A DNA stretch of 64,000 bases from Acinetobacter sp. YWS30-1 (GCF_033558715.1 NZ_CP114606.1:682001-746000); one strand, 5' to 3'. Shown: positions 10,217-22,546, counted from the stretch's first letter. The notes: a model not told the origin generated them from the sequence alone. Made by a program: numbers and translations.

Positions 10217-11281
10217 TCATCTATCTATTGAGCCCTGATTTTGTTCGTGTTCTTCTAAAATCTGTTGCCACTGTTTTACTTTGACCTGTTTTTGAATGGC
10301 TTCAAGTGTTTCAAAAACAGCCGATTCGACTAATTTATCAATATGTGGATTATGTTCAATCTGAATCTGGCTAATCTTATCTGAAATCATGGCAAAAGTC
10401 GGGTTTTCTTGTGATCCGCTATGTGTAAAAGGATCGATCAGGCCTTGAGTGATATTTTCTCCCAGACGTTGACCAATACTCTGGATCTGGCGTTCCAGCC
10501 GTCCACCCACAATGGGAATCAGACGCAGAAGCTGGGTGAGCTCAGGTGTATCTTCAATGGCCTGATTGACGACTTGCCCGACATTTTTTGAAATCATGAA
10601 GCGCTGTGCCTGTAATTCCTTGCCCAAAGACTCTTGCAAGATATCTGTCAAAGCAACAGCCAGTAATTTACGGTGATGTTCCACCAAATCATCAATTAAT
10701 TGTTTATGTGATGTGCTGGTGCTGAGTTCACGTTTAATGCCATCCAGTAACGTCAATACTACACGGCTCGAAAGTTCTTCCATCAGCAGGTTATAGTAGA
10801 AATTACCCCGTCTATACCAGCTTGCCGGTATGACTTTGTATCCATGGCTATGCAGGTTGTAGCCAATCGCGACTGCACGTAACAAACGCAGAAAACGTAG
10901 CTGTGGGATGATGGATAAAATTTCATACCAGTGCACAAAGGGAAAGAACCACCAGCGGGCATGGTGGCGTATAACAATGGCAATGAACCAGCGAACGATG
11001 AGTTCAATAATCAGGAAGGTGGTAAACCATCCCTCGGTAATCATTACCCAGGGACGTAATTCACTTTTATAAAACTGCAAGACATCAGGCAAGCGAATGA
11101 AGTCAAACAACCAGTGCCCAAAATCGCTCATCAGAATGGCATTGGCACAGAGACAGAACAAATTGATGATGATGACAACCATCATGAAAATGTCATAAAT
11201 CAGTGCAATTTTCCAGCCCCAGGTGCCTTTGCGAATAAACTTAAATGAGCTGGACACGAGGTCCGGGTTGTCGTTCTTCAT
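10217..11281 (-). CDS. Membrane protein with a voltage-sensor-like N-terminal half
   Basis: The 354-residue protein has about four N-terminal hydrophobic helices (roughly 25-50, 75-115 and 120-150). These are followed by the arginine-rich FLRLLRAVAIGY, which resembles S4 of ion-channel voltage sensors. No potassium- or sodium-channel pore signature follows. The C-terminal half (about 170-354) is soluble, helical and rich in Q, E and L. I recognise no characterised homologue; the ion-channel resemblance is structural inference. It lies 17 bases downstream of the acyltransferase gene on the same strand, so the two are probably co-transcribed. Confidence 0.7.
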   Translation of the reverse strand: MKNDNPDLVSSSFKFIRKGTWGWKIALIYDIFMMVVIIINLFCLCANAILMSDFGHWLFDFIRLPDVLQFYKSELRPWVMITEGWFTTFLIIELIVRWFIAIVIRHHARWWFFPFVHWYEILSIIPQLRFLRLLRAVAIGYNLHSHGYKVIPASWYRRGNFYYNLLMEELSSRVVLTLLDGIKRELSTSTSHKQLIDDLVEHHRKLLAVALTDILQESLGKELQAQRFMISKNVGQVVNQAIEDTPELTQLLRLIPIVGGRLERQIQSIGQRLGENITQGLIDPFTHSGSQENPTFAMISDKISQIQIEHNPHIDKLVESAVFETLEAIQKQVKVKQWQQILEEHEQNQGSIDR

Positions 11282-11298
11282 AGTCTCTCTGGCAAATG

Positions 11299-12225
11299 TC
11301 AGGCAGAAGCGGAAATCAGGTTCTGCTGCATTTGCTCAATTAATTGGTCTTTTTCAGTCCAGATTTGGTCTACCCATTGCTGGAAACGCGCACGGTAATC
11401 TGCATCATCTTCATAATTGCCGCCGAGTACCCAGTCTGGAATGTCAATTTTTCTCAAGTTCACGGCAATACGCGGGACTTCGCCTAACCAGAATTCCCCA
11501 TAACCTGGCACACCGTCAGGATAAACAATAGTCATATCCACCAGTGCATCAATTTTGTCCCCCAGAATGTTCAGTGCCAGCGCGAGACCGCCCGCCTTAG
11601 GCTTCAACAAATGCTTATAAGGCGATTTTTGCTGTTCATGCTTTTCTGGGGTAAAACGTGTACCTTCCAGATAATTCAGCAAGGTAAATGGCTGGCTAAC
11701 CAGTTGTTCACATGCCTTACGTGCTTCTTCCATATCCCGATATTTCAGGGAAGGGTTTTTGGCAATCTGTTCCTTGCTATGCCTTTTCATCATCGGGAAG
11801 CCCAGAATTTTAAAGGCTTGACCTACAAATGGAATAAAAATTAGTTCCCATTTTGTAAAAAAGCGGGTGAGAGGCATACGCGTTAAACCGAAATACTGGT
11901 TTACCGTGGTATCCACCCAGCTCTGATGATTACAGGTCATTAAATAACGCCCCTGCATGTTCAGATCCAGAGATTCGTCAATACTGATTTGCCATTCGGT
12001 ATTTTTCAGGACATTGTCAATCAGCCAGTTATTTACGCCCAACCAGCTATTGGTAATCTTGATATTGGTTGCATCAATCTTAGAAGATTTCTTAAAAAGT
12101 TTGGTCAGCCCCAAAGCCAGTACGGGTGGTCCATGAAAAAAAGTACTGCCAGTCATGACAGATGTCACCGTGAGGCCACGGGTAAGTTTTTTTAAAGTCG
12201 TTTGTTGCTTGCTTTTAGATGACAT
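11299..12225 (-). CDS. PlsC-family acyltransferase (YihG-like)
   Basis: Inner-membrane lysophospholipid-type acyltransferase. The catalytic NHxxxxD box is present as NHQSWVD at 99-105, and the substrate-binding box as EGTR at 187-190. A GSTFFHGPPVLALGL hydrophobic segment near 25-40 is the membrane anchor. The arrangement matches YihG/YihG-like 1-acylglycerol-3-phosphate acyltransferases rather than the shorter PlsC. The 308-residue length fits. It is upstream of, and likely in operon with, the voltage-sensor-like gene. Confidence 0.85.
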   Translation of the reverse strand: MSSKSKQQTTLKKLTRGLTVTSVMTGSTFFHGPPVLALGLTKLFKKSSKIDATNIKITNSWLGVNNWLIDNVLKNTEWQISIDESLDLNMQGRYLMTCNHQSWVDTTVNQYFGLTRMPLTRFFTKWELIFIPFVGQAFKILGFPMMKRHSKEQIAKNPSLKYRDMEEARKACEQLVSQPFTLLNYLEGTRFTPEKHEQQKSPYKHLLKPKAGGLALALNILGDKIDALVDMTIVYPDGVPGYGEFWLGEVPRIAVNLRKIDIPDWVLGGNYEDDADYRARFQQWVDQIWTEKDQLIEQMQQNLISASA

Positions 12226-12478
12226 ATAAAAACAGTCCCAGAGAATAATCGTCTAAATTTCATCACATTTTGAACAATATAGAGGGAGTTGAGCGAATAG
12301 AAAAGTCCGATCGTTAAACTATGAAGAAACTATGATGAAATTCAGGAAATTGGTTACACATAAACATTATAAAATATTACTAAAAGATTTATTATTAACA
12401 AAAATTCAATGGTTATCCCATTATTTTTAAATCATTATCTGACCTAAGATACAAATTACACTACAAAGGAGGCATGCA

Positions 12479-13132
12479 ATGCGTGCACTATTAATTTCAG
12501 CAGCTGTAGCAGGGGCAGTAGCACTTACAGGTTGTCAAACTACTGGCAATAACCTGGGTGGTGTTGAGTACGACAAAACAGCTTTGGGTACAGTAATTGG
12601 TGCTGCTGCAGGTTATGGTATTTCTAAAAGTAATGCCAATACTAGCCGTCAAAACAACCGTGCAGCTGCAATTGGTGCAGTACTTGGTGGTGCAGCGGGT
12701 GTTTACCTTGACAATAAAGAGAAAAAATTACGTCAAGCGACTGCGGGTACTGGTGTAGATGTAAACCGTAATCCAGACGGTTCAATCAACTTGGTAATGC
12801 CTGGTGCGATTACATTTGACACTAACAAGTCAAACATCAAACCAAACTTCTATGCAACATTGAATAAAGTTGCCCAAGTTCTGACTGAAGACAGCCAAAG
12901 CGGTATCTTGGTAACTGGTTATACAGACAGCACTGGTAATGACTCAATCAACATTCCATTGTCTCAAGCACGTGCACAATCTGTTGCGAACTACCTTGCT
13001 GGTCAAGGCGTAGCACGTACTCGTATTAATGCACAAGGTCTTGGTTCAGCGAACCCGATCGCAGACAACTCAACTGCGGCTGGTAAAGAACAAAACCGTC
13101 GTGTTGAAATCGCAGTATATGCCGTTCAGTAA
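12479..13132 (+). CDS. OmpA-family outer-membrane lipoprotein (YiaD-like)
   Basis: The precursor has a lipoprotein signal with lipobox LTGC (C19). It then carries glycine-zipper segments (GTVIGAAAGYGI, then GAVLGGAAGVYL) that probably insert in a membrane. The C-terminal OmpA-type peptidoglycan-binding domain has ITFDTNKSNI, VTGYTDSTGND, LSQARAQSVANYL and NRRVEIAV. This suits a lipid-anchored protein that links the outer membrane to the cell wall. A strong AAAGGAGG lies six bases before the ATG, consistent with high expression. It is monocistronic and ends at a strong terminator. Confidence 0.9.
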   Translation: MRALLISAAVAGAVALTGCQTTGNNLGGVEYDKTALGTVIGAAAGYGISKSNANTSRQNNRAAAIGAVLGGAAGVYLDNKEKKLRQATAGTGVDVNRNPDGSINLVMPGAITFDTNKSNIKPNFYATLNKVAQVLTEDSQSGILVTGYTDSTGNDSINIPLSQARAQSVANYLAGQGVARTRINAQGLGSANPIADNSTAAGKEQNRRVEIAVYAVQ

Positions 13133-13148
13133 TCACTGATTTTGCAGA

Positions 13149-13173
13149 AAAACCACCTTCGGGTGGTTTTTTT
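13149..13173 (+). terminator. Terminator of the OmpA-family lipoprotein gene
   Basis: AACCACC/GGTGGTT stem closed by a stable TTCG tetraloop and followed by a T-run. Confidence 0.92.
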
Positions 13174-13233
13174 ATGTCTGAAAGATGACGCAGGAAAATG
13201 AATTTTCAATTAGGCATCTGGGCATGAGATGAC

Positions 13234-13239
13234 TATAAT
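13234..13239 (+). promoter_or_regulatory. Probable -10 box of the rep helicase gene
   Basis: TATAAT lies about 30 bases before the chosen start of rep, in the 135-base interval after the preceding terminator. No good -35 is seen. Confidence 0.45.
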
Positions 13240-13267
13240 CGGAGCCGAATCTAGAAGAGGAAGCCAT

Positions 13268-15307
13268 ATGTCACTCGCCAGTCAGTTAAATGACAAGCAA
13301 CTTGAAGCCATGAAATATACTCAAGGACCCTTGTTAGTACTTGCCGGAGCGGGTTCAGGCAAGACCTCGGTAATTACAAGAAAAATCGCATATTTGGTCA
13401 AGCATTGCGGGATTCCGGCCCACCGGATCACGGCAATGACCTTTACCAACAAGGCAGCACGTGAAATGAAAGAGCGTGTCACCAAATTGCTGACCCGAGA
13501 AGAAGCCAAGGGCCTTTCAGTCTCGACCTTCCATACTTTTGGTCTAAATTTATTACGTTTAGAGCTCAAACACACACCGCTAAAAAATAATTTTTCGATT
13601 CTGGATGCCGATGACTGTAAGCGGATTCTGATGGATCTGATGCATCGCGATAATCTTTCAGGTGCTGAAAGCAAAGAATTGATCGCCAAAGCCATGAAGA
13701 TGATTTCGGACTGGAAAAACGATCTGATTCCGCCAGAGCAGGCGCATACCACCTGTGAAACACCAGAAGATGTTCAGTTCGCGCATTTATACCAACTTTA
13801 TGAGCGAAATCTGCGTGCCTATAACGCTGTCGACTTTGATGACCTGATTGTCATGCCAACGCGTCTGTTACAGGAAAATGCCGAAGTTCGGGATAAATGG
13901 CAGAACCGTGTACGCTATTTGCTGGTCGATGAATATCAGGATACCAATACGGCACAGTATATTCTGGTGAAATTACTGGTTGGGGTTATGGGCCAGTTCA
14001 CTGCGGTAGGGGATGATGATCAGTCAATTTACGCCTGGCGTGGTGCTAAACCTGAAAATATGGCGCTGTTACAACAGGATTTCCCGAATCTGAAAGTGAT
14101 CAAGCTGGAACAGAACTATCGTTCCACTAGCCGTATTCTAAAAGCTGCCAATACCGTAATTGGCAACAACCCGCATATCTTTGATAAAAAGCTCTGGTCA
14201 GATAAAGGTCACGGTGAAGTGATTCGGGTCATCACTTGTCGTAATGATGATGATGAAGCAGAACGCGTAGTGAAAGACCTGATCACGCATAAGCTGATGA
14301 ATGGTAAAAACTGGAAAGATTACGCGATTCTGTATCGTGGTAATTTCCAGGCACGTATTCTGGAAACTCAGCTGCGCCAGATGCAGATTCCTTACAAGCT
14401 CTCTGGCGGTCAGTCTTTCTTTGCGCGTGCAGAGATCAAGGACATTATGAGTTACCTGCGTCTGATCATTAACCCGGAAGATGACAGCGCTTTCCTGCGG
14501 ATTATTAACACACCGAAACGTGCCATTGGCCCGGTGACGCTGGAAAAACTCGGTCTGTTTGCCCAGGAAAATAATCTGTCTCTACTGTCAGCAGCAGGCG
14601 ATCAGCGTTTAACTATGGTCATTCCAAAGAAAGCGACCACACAACTAGCAGAATTTTCAGATTTCATTAATAACTTTACCCGCAACTTGCTGGAAGACGA
14701 TGAACCTGTACCAATCATCCGTCAGATGATGGTGGAAGCCGGCTATATTGACTATATCAAGGAATCCGCAGCGACGCCGGCACAGGAAAAAACCAAACTC
14801 GATAATATTGAAGTGCTGTATAGCAGTATTCAGAGTCTGATCAATCGTGCAGAAGATGTCGATGAGAAAAATATCGAAAGTGTCATCCGTAAGATGGTGC
14901 TTCTCGATATGCTGGAACAGCAGCAGGAAGAAGAAGATACCGATAAGGTTAACCTTCTGACCTTGCATGCATCCAAAGGTCTGGAATTCCCTTATGTCTA
15001 CTTAATCGGACTGGAAGAAGAAATTCTGCCACATAAGAACTCGATTGCTGCCGAAACAGTCGAGGAAGAACGCCGTCTAATGTACGTGGGGATTACTCGT
15101 GCGCGTCAGGGCTTGACTATTACCTTGGCTGAGCAACGTAAGGCGGGTGGACAGATGAAACAGATGACCCCAAGCCGCTTCCTGGATGAGCTTCCAGAAG
15201 ATGAACTGGAGTGGTTAGGTCGCAAGAAAAAACTTGCAGGCAATATTGATCCAAAACAGCAGGCTCAGCACTATCTGGATAATTTGCGTGCCTTGATTAA
15301 ACGGTAA
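13268..15307 (+). CDS. rep: ATP-dependent DNA helicase Rep
   Basis: Superfamily 1A 3'-5' helicase that assists replication forks through obstacles. Walker A is AGAGSGKT at 26-33, Walker B/motif II is VDEYQDT, motif [16 protein letters not shown], motif IV LEQNYRS, motif [16 protein letters not shown] and motif VI VGITRAR. The 679-residue length is close to E. coli Rep (673) and shorter than UvrD. The ATG chosen has AGAGGA six bases upstream and gives [11 protein letters not shown]; an upstream in-frame start at 13229 overlaps the -10 box. The gene could be called uvrD-like, but the length and C-terminus favour Rep. Confidence 0.9.
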   Translation: MSLASQLNDKQLEAMKYTQGPLLVLAGAGSGKTSVITRKIAYLVKHCGIPAHRITAMTFTNKAAREMKERVTKLLTREEAKGLSVSTFHTFGLNLLRLELKHTPLKNNFSILDADDCKRILMDLMHRDNLSGAESKELIAKAMKMISDWKNDLIPPEQAHTTCETPEDVQFAHLYQLYERNLRAYNAVDFDDLIVMPTRLLQENAEVRDKWQNRVRYLLVDEYQDTNTAQYILVKLLVGVMGQFTAVGDDDQSIYAWRGAKPENMALLQQDFPNLKVIKLEQNYRSTSRILKAANTVIGNNPHIFDKKLWSDKGHGEVIRVITCRNDDDEAERVVKDLITHKLMNGKNWKDYAILYRGNFQARILETQLRQMQIPYKLSGGQSFFARAEIKDIMSYLRLIINPEDDSAFLRIINTPKRAIGPVTLEKLGLFAQENNLSLLSAAGDQRLTMVIPKKATTQLAEFSDFINNFTRNLLEDDEPVPIIRQMMVEAGYIDYIKESAATPAQEKTKLDNIEVLYSSIQSLINRAEDVDEKNIESVIRKMVLLDMLEQQQEEEDTDKVNLLTLHASKGLEFPYVYLIGLEEEILPHKNSIAAETVEEERRLMYVGITRARQGLTITLAEQRKAGGQMKQMTPSRFLDELPEDELEWLGRKKKLAGNIDPKQQAQHYLDNLRALIKR

Positions 15308-15372
15308 AAGTAACAGAACGCTACAATTTTGATTCTTTAAATTTTTTGATATTAAACAACAGGAATAAATAC

Positions 15373-15825
15373 ATGAAAGTTCAGGTGAAAGTCCTTGATT
15401 CGCGTCTGGGGCAGGAATGGCCATTGCCGACTTATGCAACAACTGGCTCAGCAGGACTCGATCTTCGTGCATGTGTCAACGAAACGACTGTAATTGAACC
15501 AGGTCAAACAGTTTTAGTAAAAACTGGTTTGGCGATTTATATTGAAGATCCAGCATTTGCTGGTTTGATCTTGCCACGTTCTGGTTTAGGTCATAAACAC
15601 GGGATTGTTTTAGGTAACCTGGTTGGCTTGATCGATTCAGATTACCAAGGCGAGCTGATGGTCTCTGTATGGAACCGTAGTCAAACTGCATTTAGCCTGG
15701 AACCTGGTGAGCGTTTAGCCCAATATGTATTAGTCCCTGTGGTACAGGCTGAGTTTGATCTGGTGAATGAGTTTGAAGCAACCGAGCGTGGCGCAGGTGG
15801 TTTCGGTCATACTGGTAAAAACTAA
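15373..15825 (+). CDS. dut: dUTP diphosphatase
   Basis: Hydrolyses dUTP to dUMP and pyrophosphate, keeping uracil out of DNA and feeding thymidylate synthesis. The five trimeric-dUTPase motifs are visible: GSAGLDLRA, then [11 protein letters not shown], then [11 protein letters not shown], then [11 protein letters not shown], then the C-terminal arm [12 protein letters not shown]. The start is the ATG preceded by AGGA, giving the standard 150 residues; an upstream TTG at 15346 is not needed. It lies 65 bases after rep and may be partly co-transcribed. Confidence 0.95.
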   Translation: MKVQVKVLDSRLGQEWPLPTYATTGSAGLDLRACVNETTVIEPGQTVLVKTGLAIYIEDPAFAGLILPRSGLGHKHGIVLGNLVGLIDSDYQGELMVSVWNRSQTAFSLEPGERLAQYVLVPVVQAEFDLVNEFEATERGAGGFGHTGKN

Positions 15826-15831
15826 AATTAA

Positions 15832-15875
15832 AGGATGACTTAACTTGGATGTTCTGGGTTAAGTCATCTTTTTTT
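15832..15875 (+). terminator. Terminator of dut
   Basis: An 11-bp perfect stem (GATGACTTAAC/GTTAAGTCATC) with a 13-base loop is followed by seven T residues. Confidence 0.92.
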
Positions 15876-16244
15876 AGAGTTTTAATCATAAAAACAATAA
15901 AAAAATGACAGAGCTATTTAATAAACTTTATTCTTGAATTTTATTTCAATGAAAAATATTTAAATAAATTTTTAGTATCATTTAAATAGAAAAATAAAAT
16001 CATTCAGAATTTAAGAAAATAGATGATAAATAATGCAAGAAGTCATTTTTAGTCAGGTTTATTTATTTTACTAGTTATACAAATTAAATACATAAAAGAT
16101 TAATAATTATACTTTTATAATTGATTGTCACATTCAATTCATATAAAAATACAGAGTCTTAAAACAAAAACAAATGTTTAAAGTCATGATGATTGCTTAA
16201 TCATTATTTTATCTCCTTATATTCAATAGTGAAAAGAACAGTTT
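15876..16244. other. AT-rich gene-free region before the phosphomannomutase gene
   Basis: Very AT-rich and without a credible reading frame. Near its end a TTGCTT (16193) and TTATAT (16217) pair with an 18-base spacer could be the mutase promoter. The -35 overlaps a small inverted repeat ATGATT-GCTT-AATCAT (16189-16204). Nothing else is recognised. Confidence 0.4.
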
Positions 16245-18582
<2,338 letters not shown>

Positions 18583-18599
18583 AGATAAATTGAATATCA

Positions 18600-18625
18600 A
18601 AGAGTCTCACTTGAGGCTCTTTTTT
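18600..18625 (+). terminator. Terminator of the algC-argB operon
   Basis: GAGTCTCA/TGAGGCTC stem (one T-G wobble, two-base loop) followed by a run of T. Confidence 0.8.
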
Positions 18626-18850
18626 ATTTCTTTTATTTTAAGATTTTGATCACTAGAAATATGAAAGTTAAATCTAAAGTATTTATTTTTAAGCTAAGTT
18701 TTGAAGCTTAAACTCCTTTTGCTAAATTAAATATAAAAAAATAGTTTATTAGCATTTTTAGCGCATAGCATTGCAATGATCGAGATTTGAAAAGGTTCAG
18801 CCTGTGATGCACAATAACCTTAAGAACACTCTGTGACCTGAATGAAGATT

Positions 18851-19699
18851 ATGTGCCAGCTACTGGGAATGAATTGTGCGACACCAACAGATATTACCTT
18901 TTCATTTCGAGGTTTTTCTCAGCGGGCGGGGATTACCTCAGATCATTCTGATGGTTTTGGGATTGCTTTCTTTGAGGATAAGGCCTGCCGATTATTCGTT
19001 GATAATCAGTCTGCTGTTGAGTCACCCATTGCAGAACTAGTGCGCAATTATCCAATCAAATCCCGTAATGTAATTGCACATATCCGTAAAGCGACACAAG
19101 GCAAAATTAATCTGGAAAATTCGCATCCGTTTAGCCGTGAATTATGGGGACGACAATGGATCTTTGCTCATAATGGTGATTTAAAAGATTTTTTACCTGA
19201 GCTTTCTGGACGTTTTACGCCAGTTGGCAATACTGACAGTGAGCGTGCTTTCTGTTATTTGCTGGATCAGCTGGTGAAACATTTTGGTTATGATGAACCG
19301 AAGCTGGATCAGGTTTTTGATTTGTTGGCCGAGATTTCTCCATCCATTGCAGAGCATGGCACTTTTAATTTCTGTCTGTCCAATGGTCAGGCTTTATTTA
19401 CCTATGCAACGACTAAACTGCATTGGCTGGTTCGTGAATATCCATTTAAGCCAGCCCAACTCATTGATATCGAAGTTGAAGTTGATTTTAGCCAAGTCAC
19501 CACGCCTGAAGATCGGGTCGCTGTGATTACCACAGAGCCGCTAACGCAGAATGAAGAATGGACAGCATTTCAGGAAGGTGAAATGATTTTGTTCAGAGAT
19601 GGAGCCAAATATCGTTCCCAATTGACACATGTCGCCCGTCTGGAAAGAGAACGTTTGGATCCTTCGCTTAAAAGAGTGACTAAAGCAGATTTATATTAA
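18851..19699 (+). CDS. Class II glutamine amidotransferase (YafJ-like)
   Basis: An Ntn-type glutaminase domain protein of 282 residues. The catalytic nucleophile must be Cys2, so the start is the ATG of ATG-TGC (MCQLLG), not the ATG nine bases upstream. Other landmarks are SDGFGIAFFE, the HIRKATQG block and FAHNGDL, which bind glutamine. No synthetase domain is attached, as in YafJ. The acceptor of the ammonia is unknown. It is monocistronic with a terminator behind it. Confidence 0.88.
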   Translation: MCQLLGMNCATPTDITFSFRGFSQRAGITSDHSDGFGIAFFEDKACRLFVDNQSAVESPIAELVRNYPIKSRNVIAHIRKATQGKINLENSHPFSRELWGRQWIFAHNGDLKDFLPELSGRFTPVGNTDSERAFCYLLDQLVKHFGYDEPKLDQVFDLLAEISPSIAEHGTFNFCLSNGQALFTYATTKLHWLVREYPFKPAQLIDIEVEVDFSQVTTPEDRVAVITTEPLTQNEEWTAFQEGEMILFRDGAKYRSQLTHVARLERERLDPSLKRVTKADLY

Positions 19700-19720
19700 A
19701 TCTGGTTAAAATTCGATATT

Positions 19721-19749
19721 AAAAAACAGGACATCGCTCCTGTTTTTTT
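19721..19749 (+). terminator. Terminator of the glutamine amidotransferase gene
   Basis: AAAACAGGA/TCCTGTTTT stem with a six-base loop and a T-run. Confidence 0.9.
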
Positions 19750-19993
19750 GAATTTGATATTTATTTTATAGTGAAATCATTAAAATAAATAAACCATGAA
19801 ATATAAAATCGATCAAAAAATACTTTATTCTTGTAGTCGGGTTTAAAATATAATTGATTGGATAAACAATGATTTACATTAATTAAGTAGAAAATAAACT
19901 GAAAACCAACCGATTTACTTCATTTTTATTTAAATTAATTAGATATATGATCTTTTTCAAGCGATAAATCATTAATATCAATAGGTGGTCGTA

Positions 19994-20449
19994 ATGAAAA
20001 TGAAATGGGTTCCAGATTATAATACTGGTATCGATGTGATTGACGATCAGCACAAACGAATTCTCGATTATATCAATGAGATTGATGGAATTGATGCCAA
20101 TACCGATCGTGCTCGTATTAAACAGATTCTAGAAAATATTATTGATTATACTCAGTCGCATTTTACCTTTGAAGAATCACTTCAGGAAGAAGCGGGTTAT
20201 AAATATCGTGTGCCGCATAAACGTGTGCATGACCTGTTTATTAAAAAGATTGAATCTTATCGTGACCGTTTTGAATTGGGCCAATCTATTGAAGCGGAAT
20301 TACATGAAGTATTATCTAAATGGCTGATCAATCATATTCAGCACGATGATGCAGATTATGTCGGTGCGGTAAAAGAAAATATGATGGGAATCATTAAAGA
20401 TAAAGAAAAGAAAAAGGGTAAAAACTGGTTTGCCCGTTTCTTCTCATAA
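19994..20449 (+). CDS. Bacteriohemerythrin
   Basis: A 151-residue four-helix oxygen-binding protein with a non-heme di-iron site. Visible ligands are the His of IDDQHKRIL (helix A), HFTFEE (H and E of helix B), HKRVHDLF (helix C) and the HIQHDDADY block (H and D of helix D). The C-terminus carries a basic tail (KDKEKKKGKNW). AGGTGG lies five bases before the ATG; an upstream GTG at 19985 overlaps that site. It is probably an oxygen or iron buffer or sensor. The preceding 240 bases are AT-rich and hold no gene. Confidence 0.92.
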   Translation: MKMKWVPDYNTGIDVIDDQHKRILDYINEIDGIDANTDRARIKQILENIIDYTQSHFTFEESLQEEAGYKYRVPHKRVHDLFIKKIESYRDRFELGQSIEAELHEVLSKWLINHIQHDDADYVGAVKENMMGIIKDKEKKKGKNWFARFFS

Positions 20450-20517
20450 CTCGATTGTTCTTAAAATAAAAACAAATCGGGAAAATAAAAAATAAAGCTT
20501 AATAATAAATTTGCGCA

Positions 20518-20549
20518 GCAAATCACGAGCATGGTGGTTTGCTTTTTTG
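20518..20549 (+). terminator. Terminator of the bacteriohemerythrin gene
   Basis: GCAAATCAC/GTGGTTTGC stem (one wobble) with a seven-base loop, followed by six T residues. Confidence 0.85.
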
Positions 20550-20608
20550 TTTTTGATTTTCATCGCCTCACAAGGCAAAATAGCGCTAGATTTTTATAGG
20601 AATACATC

Positions 20609-21688
20609 ATGCAGGACAATGCTATGTCAAAATGGTTATCGCCTCTGATGGCTTTCTGTTTATCCTTTCTTATTATTGCGACACTCGCACCGATAACAGG
20701 TATTCAGATTGACCGTCAGCTTGATTTCTGGATGTTGTGGTTAGCGACCATGCTAATACTAGCTCTTCCAGTCTGTTATCTGGAAATTGCTCTGGCGAAA
20801 CGCTCAAAAACCACTGCATTACAGGCATTGTCGAGCCTTACCCGTGAAGCTGATAGTTCTCAGCGCTGGCGGATCGTCGGCTGGCTGGCGGTTGTATTTA
20901 TCCCATTCCTTGCGGGTGCGATGCTCAATCATGCTTCTAATGTGATTGCAGTGGCCAATCTCGATGTTCAGCAGCCAGTGATTTTTGCGGTGCTGGCAAT
21001 TGCTGCATTTGTCTTATCGCTGGTGCCACGTTTAATTCTGGTTGGGATTACCACGATCGGCGTACTTGCATCTTTGATCATGGCGAATGTGATGGGAACT
21101 GAATTACCGGCTTGGCAGGTAACACCCGTCCAATTCGTAGAGTGGGGCAATGCCACTGTATTGGCTTTGGTGGCGAGTGGTCTAGGTATGGGGCTGTATT
21201 GGCAATCAAGTCTGGCTGTCGTAAAACAGCAGGATGTTGCGACTAAAACAGCCTTACCGATTTGGGTGGCGCAGCTATTAGCGATCATCGCCTTTGGTTT
21301 CTTTGCAGTAAAAGCTGAAATCCCTGCATTTGCTTTAATCGCAGCCATTGTCGCAGCCGCTGCTTTGCTTATGCAAATGGCACGTGAGCAATTACAGCAA
21401 CGTCAAATGAATATTATCATTCAGTGGGCGATTGTGATCGCTGCCACCTTGGTCTGGTTAATTCCAAATGTTGCTCCAATTTTCAATAATCTGCTGATTC
21501 TTTGGGGACTGGTGATCAGTCTGATTTATGCCTTGTTTGCTGGCTGGATCATGAAAATCAGTCATTTGCGTAAATCGATGAACTTCAGTTCAGAAGCGGT
21601 GTATAACATCTGGCGTATCGCAGTGCGTATCGTCTTGCCAGTTTCAATTATTCTGGCGATTGTTGCTGTACTAGGACAATTTTTCTGA
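20609..21688 (+). CDS. SNF-family-like membrane transporter, short form
   Basis: A 359-residue integral membrane protein with about ten hydrophobic helices. The segment LALPVCYLEIALAKRSKTTALQAL resembles the TM2 region of Na+-dependent neurotransmitter:sodium symporters (LPLLxLExALG). It lacks most of the usual length (440 or more residues) and I see no clear TM1 sodium site, so transport activity is uncertain. AGGA precedes the ATG by seven bases. The last base of its TGA is the first base of the rnfH ATG, so the pair is translationally coupled. Confidence 0.7.
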   Translation: MQDNAMSKWLSPLMAFCLSFLIIATLAPITGIQIDRQLDFWMLWLATMLILALPVCYLEIALAKRSKTTALQALSSLTREADSSQRWRIVGWLAVVFIPFLAGAMLNHASNVIAVANLDVQQPVIFAVLAIAAFVLSLVPRLILVGITTIGVLASLIMANVMGTELPAWQVTPVQFVEWGNATVLALVASGLGMGLYWQSSLAVVKQQDVATKTALPIWVAQLLAIIAFGFFAVKAEIPAFALIAAIVAAAALLMQMAREQLQQRQMNIIIQWAIVIAATLVWLIPNVAPIFNNLLILWGLVISLIYALFAGWIMKISHLRKSMNFSSEAVYNIWRIAVRIVLPVSIILAIVAVLGQFF

Positions 21689-22017
21689 TGACTGAGGCAG
21701 TGATCTGGGTGGCCTATGCTACCCCGGAACAACAGTTTCATATTGCCGTACCTTTCCAGCCCGGCATGACCGCATTGGATGCAATCGAGCAAAGCGGAAT
21801 CCGTGCACAGGTGGAATTGCCTGAACCTCTGAATCTGGGTATTTTTGGCGCTAAGCTACAGGATCATACCCAGCCATTGGCAGCAGGGGACCGGGTAGAG
21901 ATTTATCGTGCTTTAACCATTAATCCCAAGGATATCCGCCGTAAACGCGCTGAGAAGAATCCGGTAGGACGTTATGCCAAAGGTAACCGTTTCAAGCAAA
22001 ATAAACGTTCTGATTAG
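21688..22017 (+). CDS. rnfH: RnfH family ubiquitin-like protein
   Basis: A 109-residue beta-grasp protein of the RnfH family. Typical blocks are VWVAYATPEQQ-like N-terminus, GMTALDAIEQSGI, LGIFGAKLQDHTQPLAAGDRVEIYRAL, and a basic tail (DPKDIRRKRAE-type). Function is not settled; members often sit beside rnf genes or the bamE/smpB region. Here it overlaps the transporter by one base and is convergent with bamE. Confidence 0.9.
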   Translation: MTEAVIWVAYATPEQQFHIAVPFQPGMTALDAIEQSGIRAQVELPEPLNLGIFGAKLQDHTQPLAAGDRVEIYRALTINPKDIRRKRAEKNPVGRYAKGNRFKQNKRSD

Positions 22018-22077
22018 TGGAATGTGGCTTTATTGAACAGATGGTCTGATTATTTGATAAATCAATCTATTTAATTA

Positions 22078-22108
22078 AAAAAACCCCTGATCATACAGGG
22101 GTTTTTTT
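22078..22108. terminator. Bidirectional terminator between rnfH and bamE
   Basis: AAACCCCTG/CAGGGGTTT stem with a six-base loop, A-run to the left and seven T to the right. Confidence 0.93.
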
Positions 22109-22120
22109 ATGCAAAACCGA

Positions 22121-22519
22121 TTATAGTGGTGGGGCATTTAAGATCGCTTCTTTGGAACCTGGTAGACCTGGTTGAGATTCTGGAATGGTTTCCAGACCTT
22201 CAATACGCTCTACGATACCAGACTGATTAAAGTAAATTTTTAGATGCTGGCCTTGGGCTGCTGGGATCTTGGCTTTTTTAGCATAGGTTCCTGGGGTATA
22301 GTTGTAGATGTAGTCCCAGCGTAGCGGATTGAGCGGATCAGATACTGTTGGACTACCGAGCAGGAAACGCACCTGTTGGTGGCTCATTCCTACCTGAATT
22401 TTAGAGGCTTGTGCTTGAGTTAAAGGTGTTCCTTGAGGAATATCAACTTTGTACACACCTAATGTCGAACAGCCGACAAGCAATGAAGTGACGAATAACG
22501 TCAGCATGATTTTTTGCAT
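22121..22519 (-). CDS. bamE: Outer-membrane assembly lipoprotein BamE
   Basis: Small lipoprotein of the BAM complex that inserts beta-barrel proteins into the outer membrane. Lipobox LVGC gives lipidated C17. The SmpA/OmlA fold is visible as IQVGMSHQQVRFLLGSP, then RWDYIYNY and LKIYFNQSGIVERIE. The 132-residue length is typical. It is divergent from fur, a gene pair also conserved in Pseudomonas (omlA-fur). Confidence 0.95.
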   Translation of the reverse strand: MQKIMLTLFVTSLLVGCSTLGVYKVDIPQGTPLTQAQASKIQVGMSHQQVRFLLGSPTVSDPLNPLRWDYIYNYTPGTYAKKAKIPAAQGQHLKIYFNQSGIVERIEGLETIPESQPGLPGSKEAILNAPPL

Positions 22520-22546
22520 TTTGCTACACTATCCCAAATTAATTAT

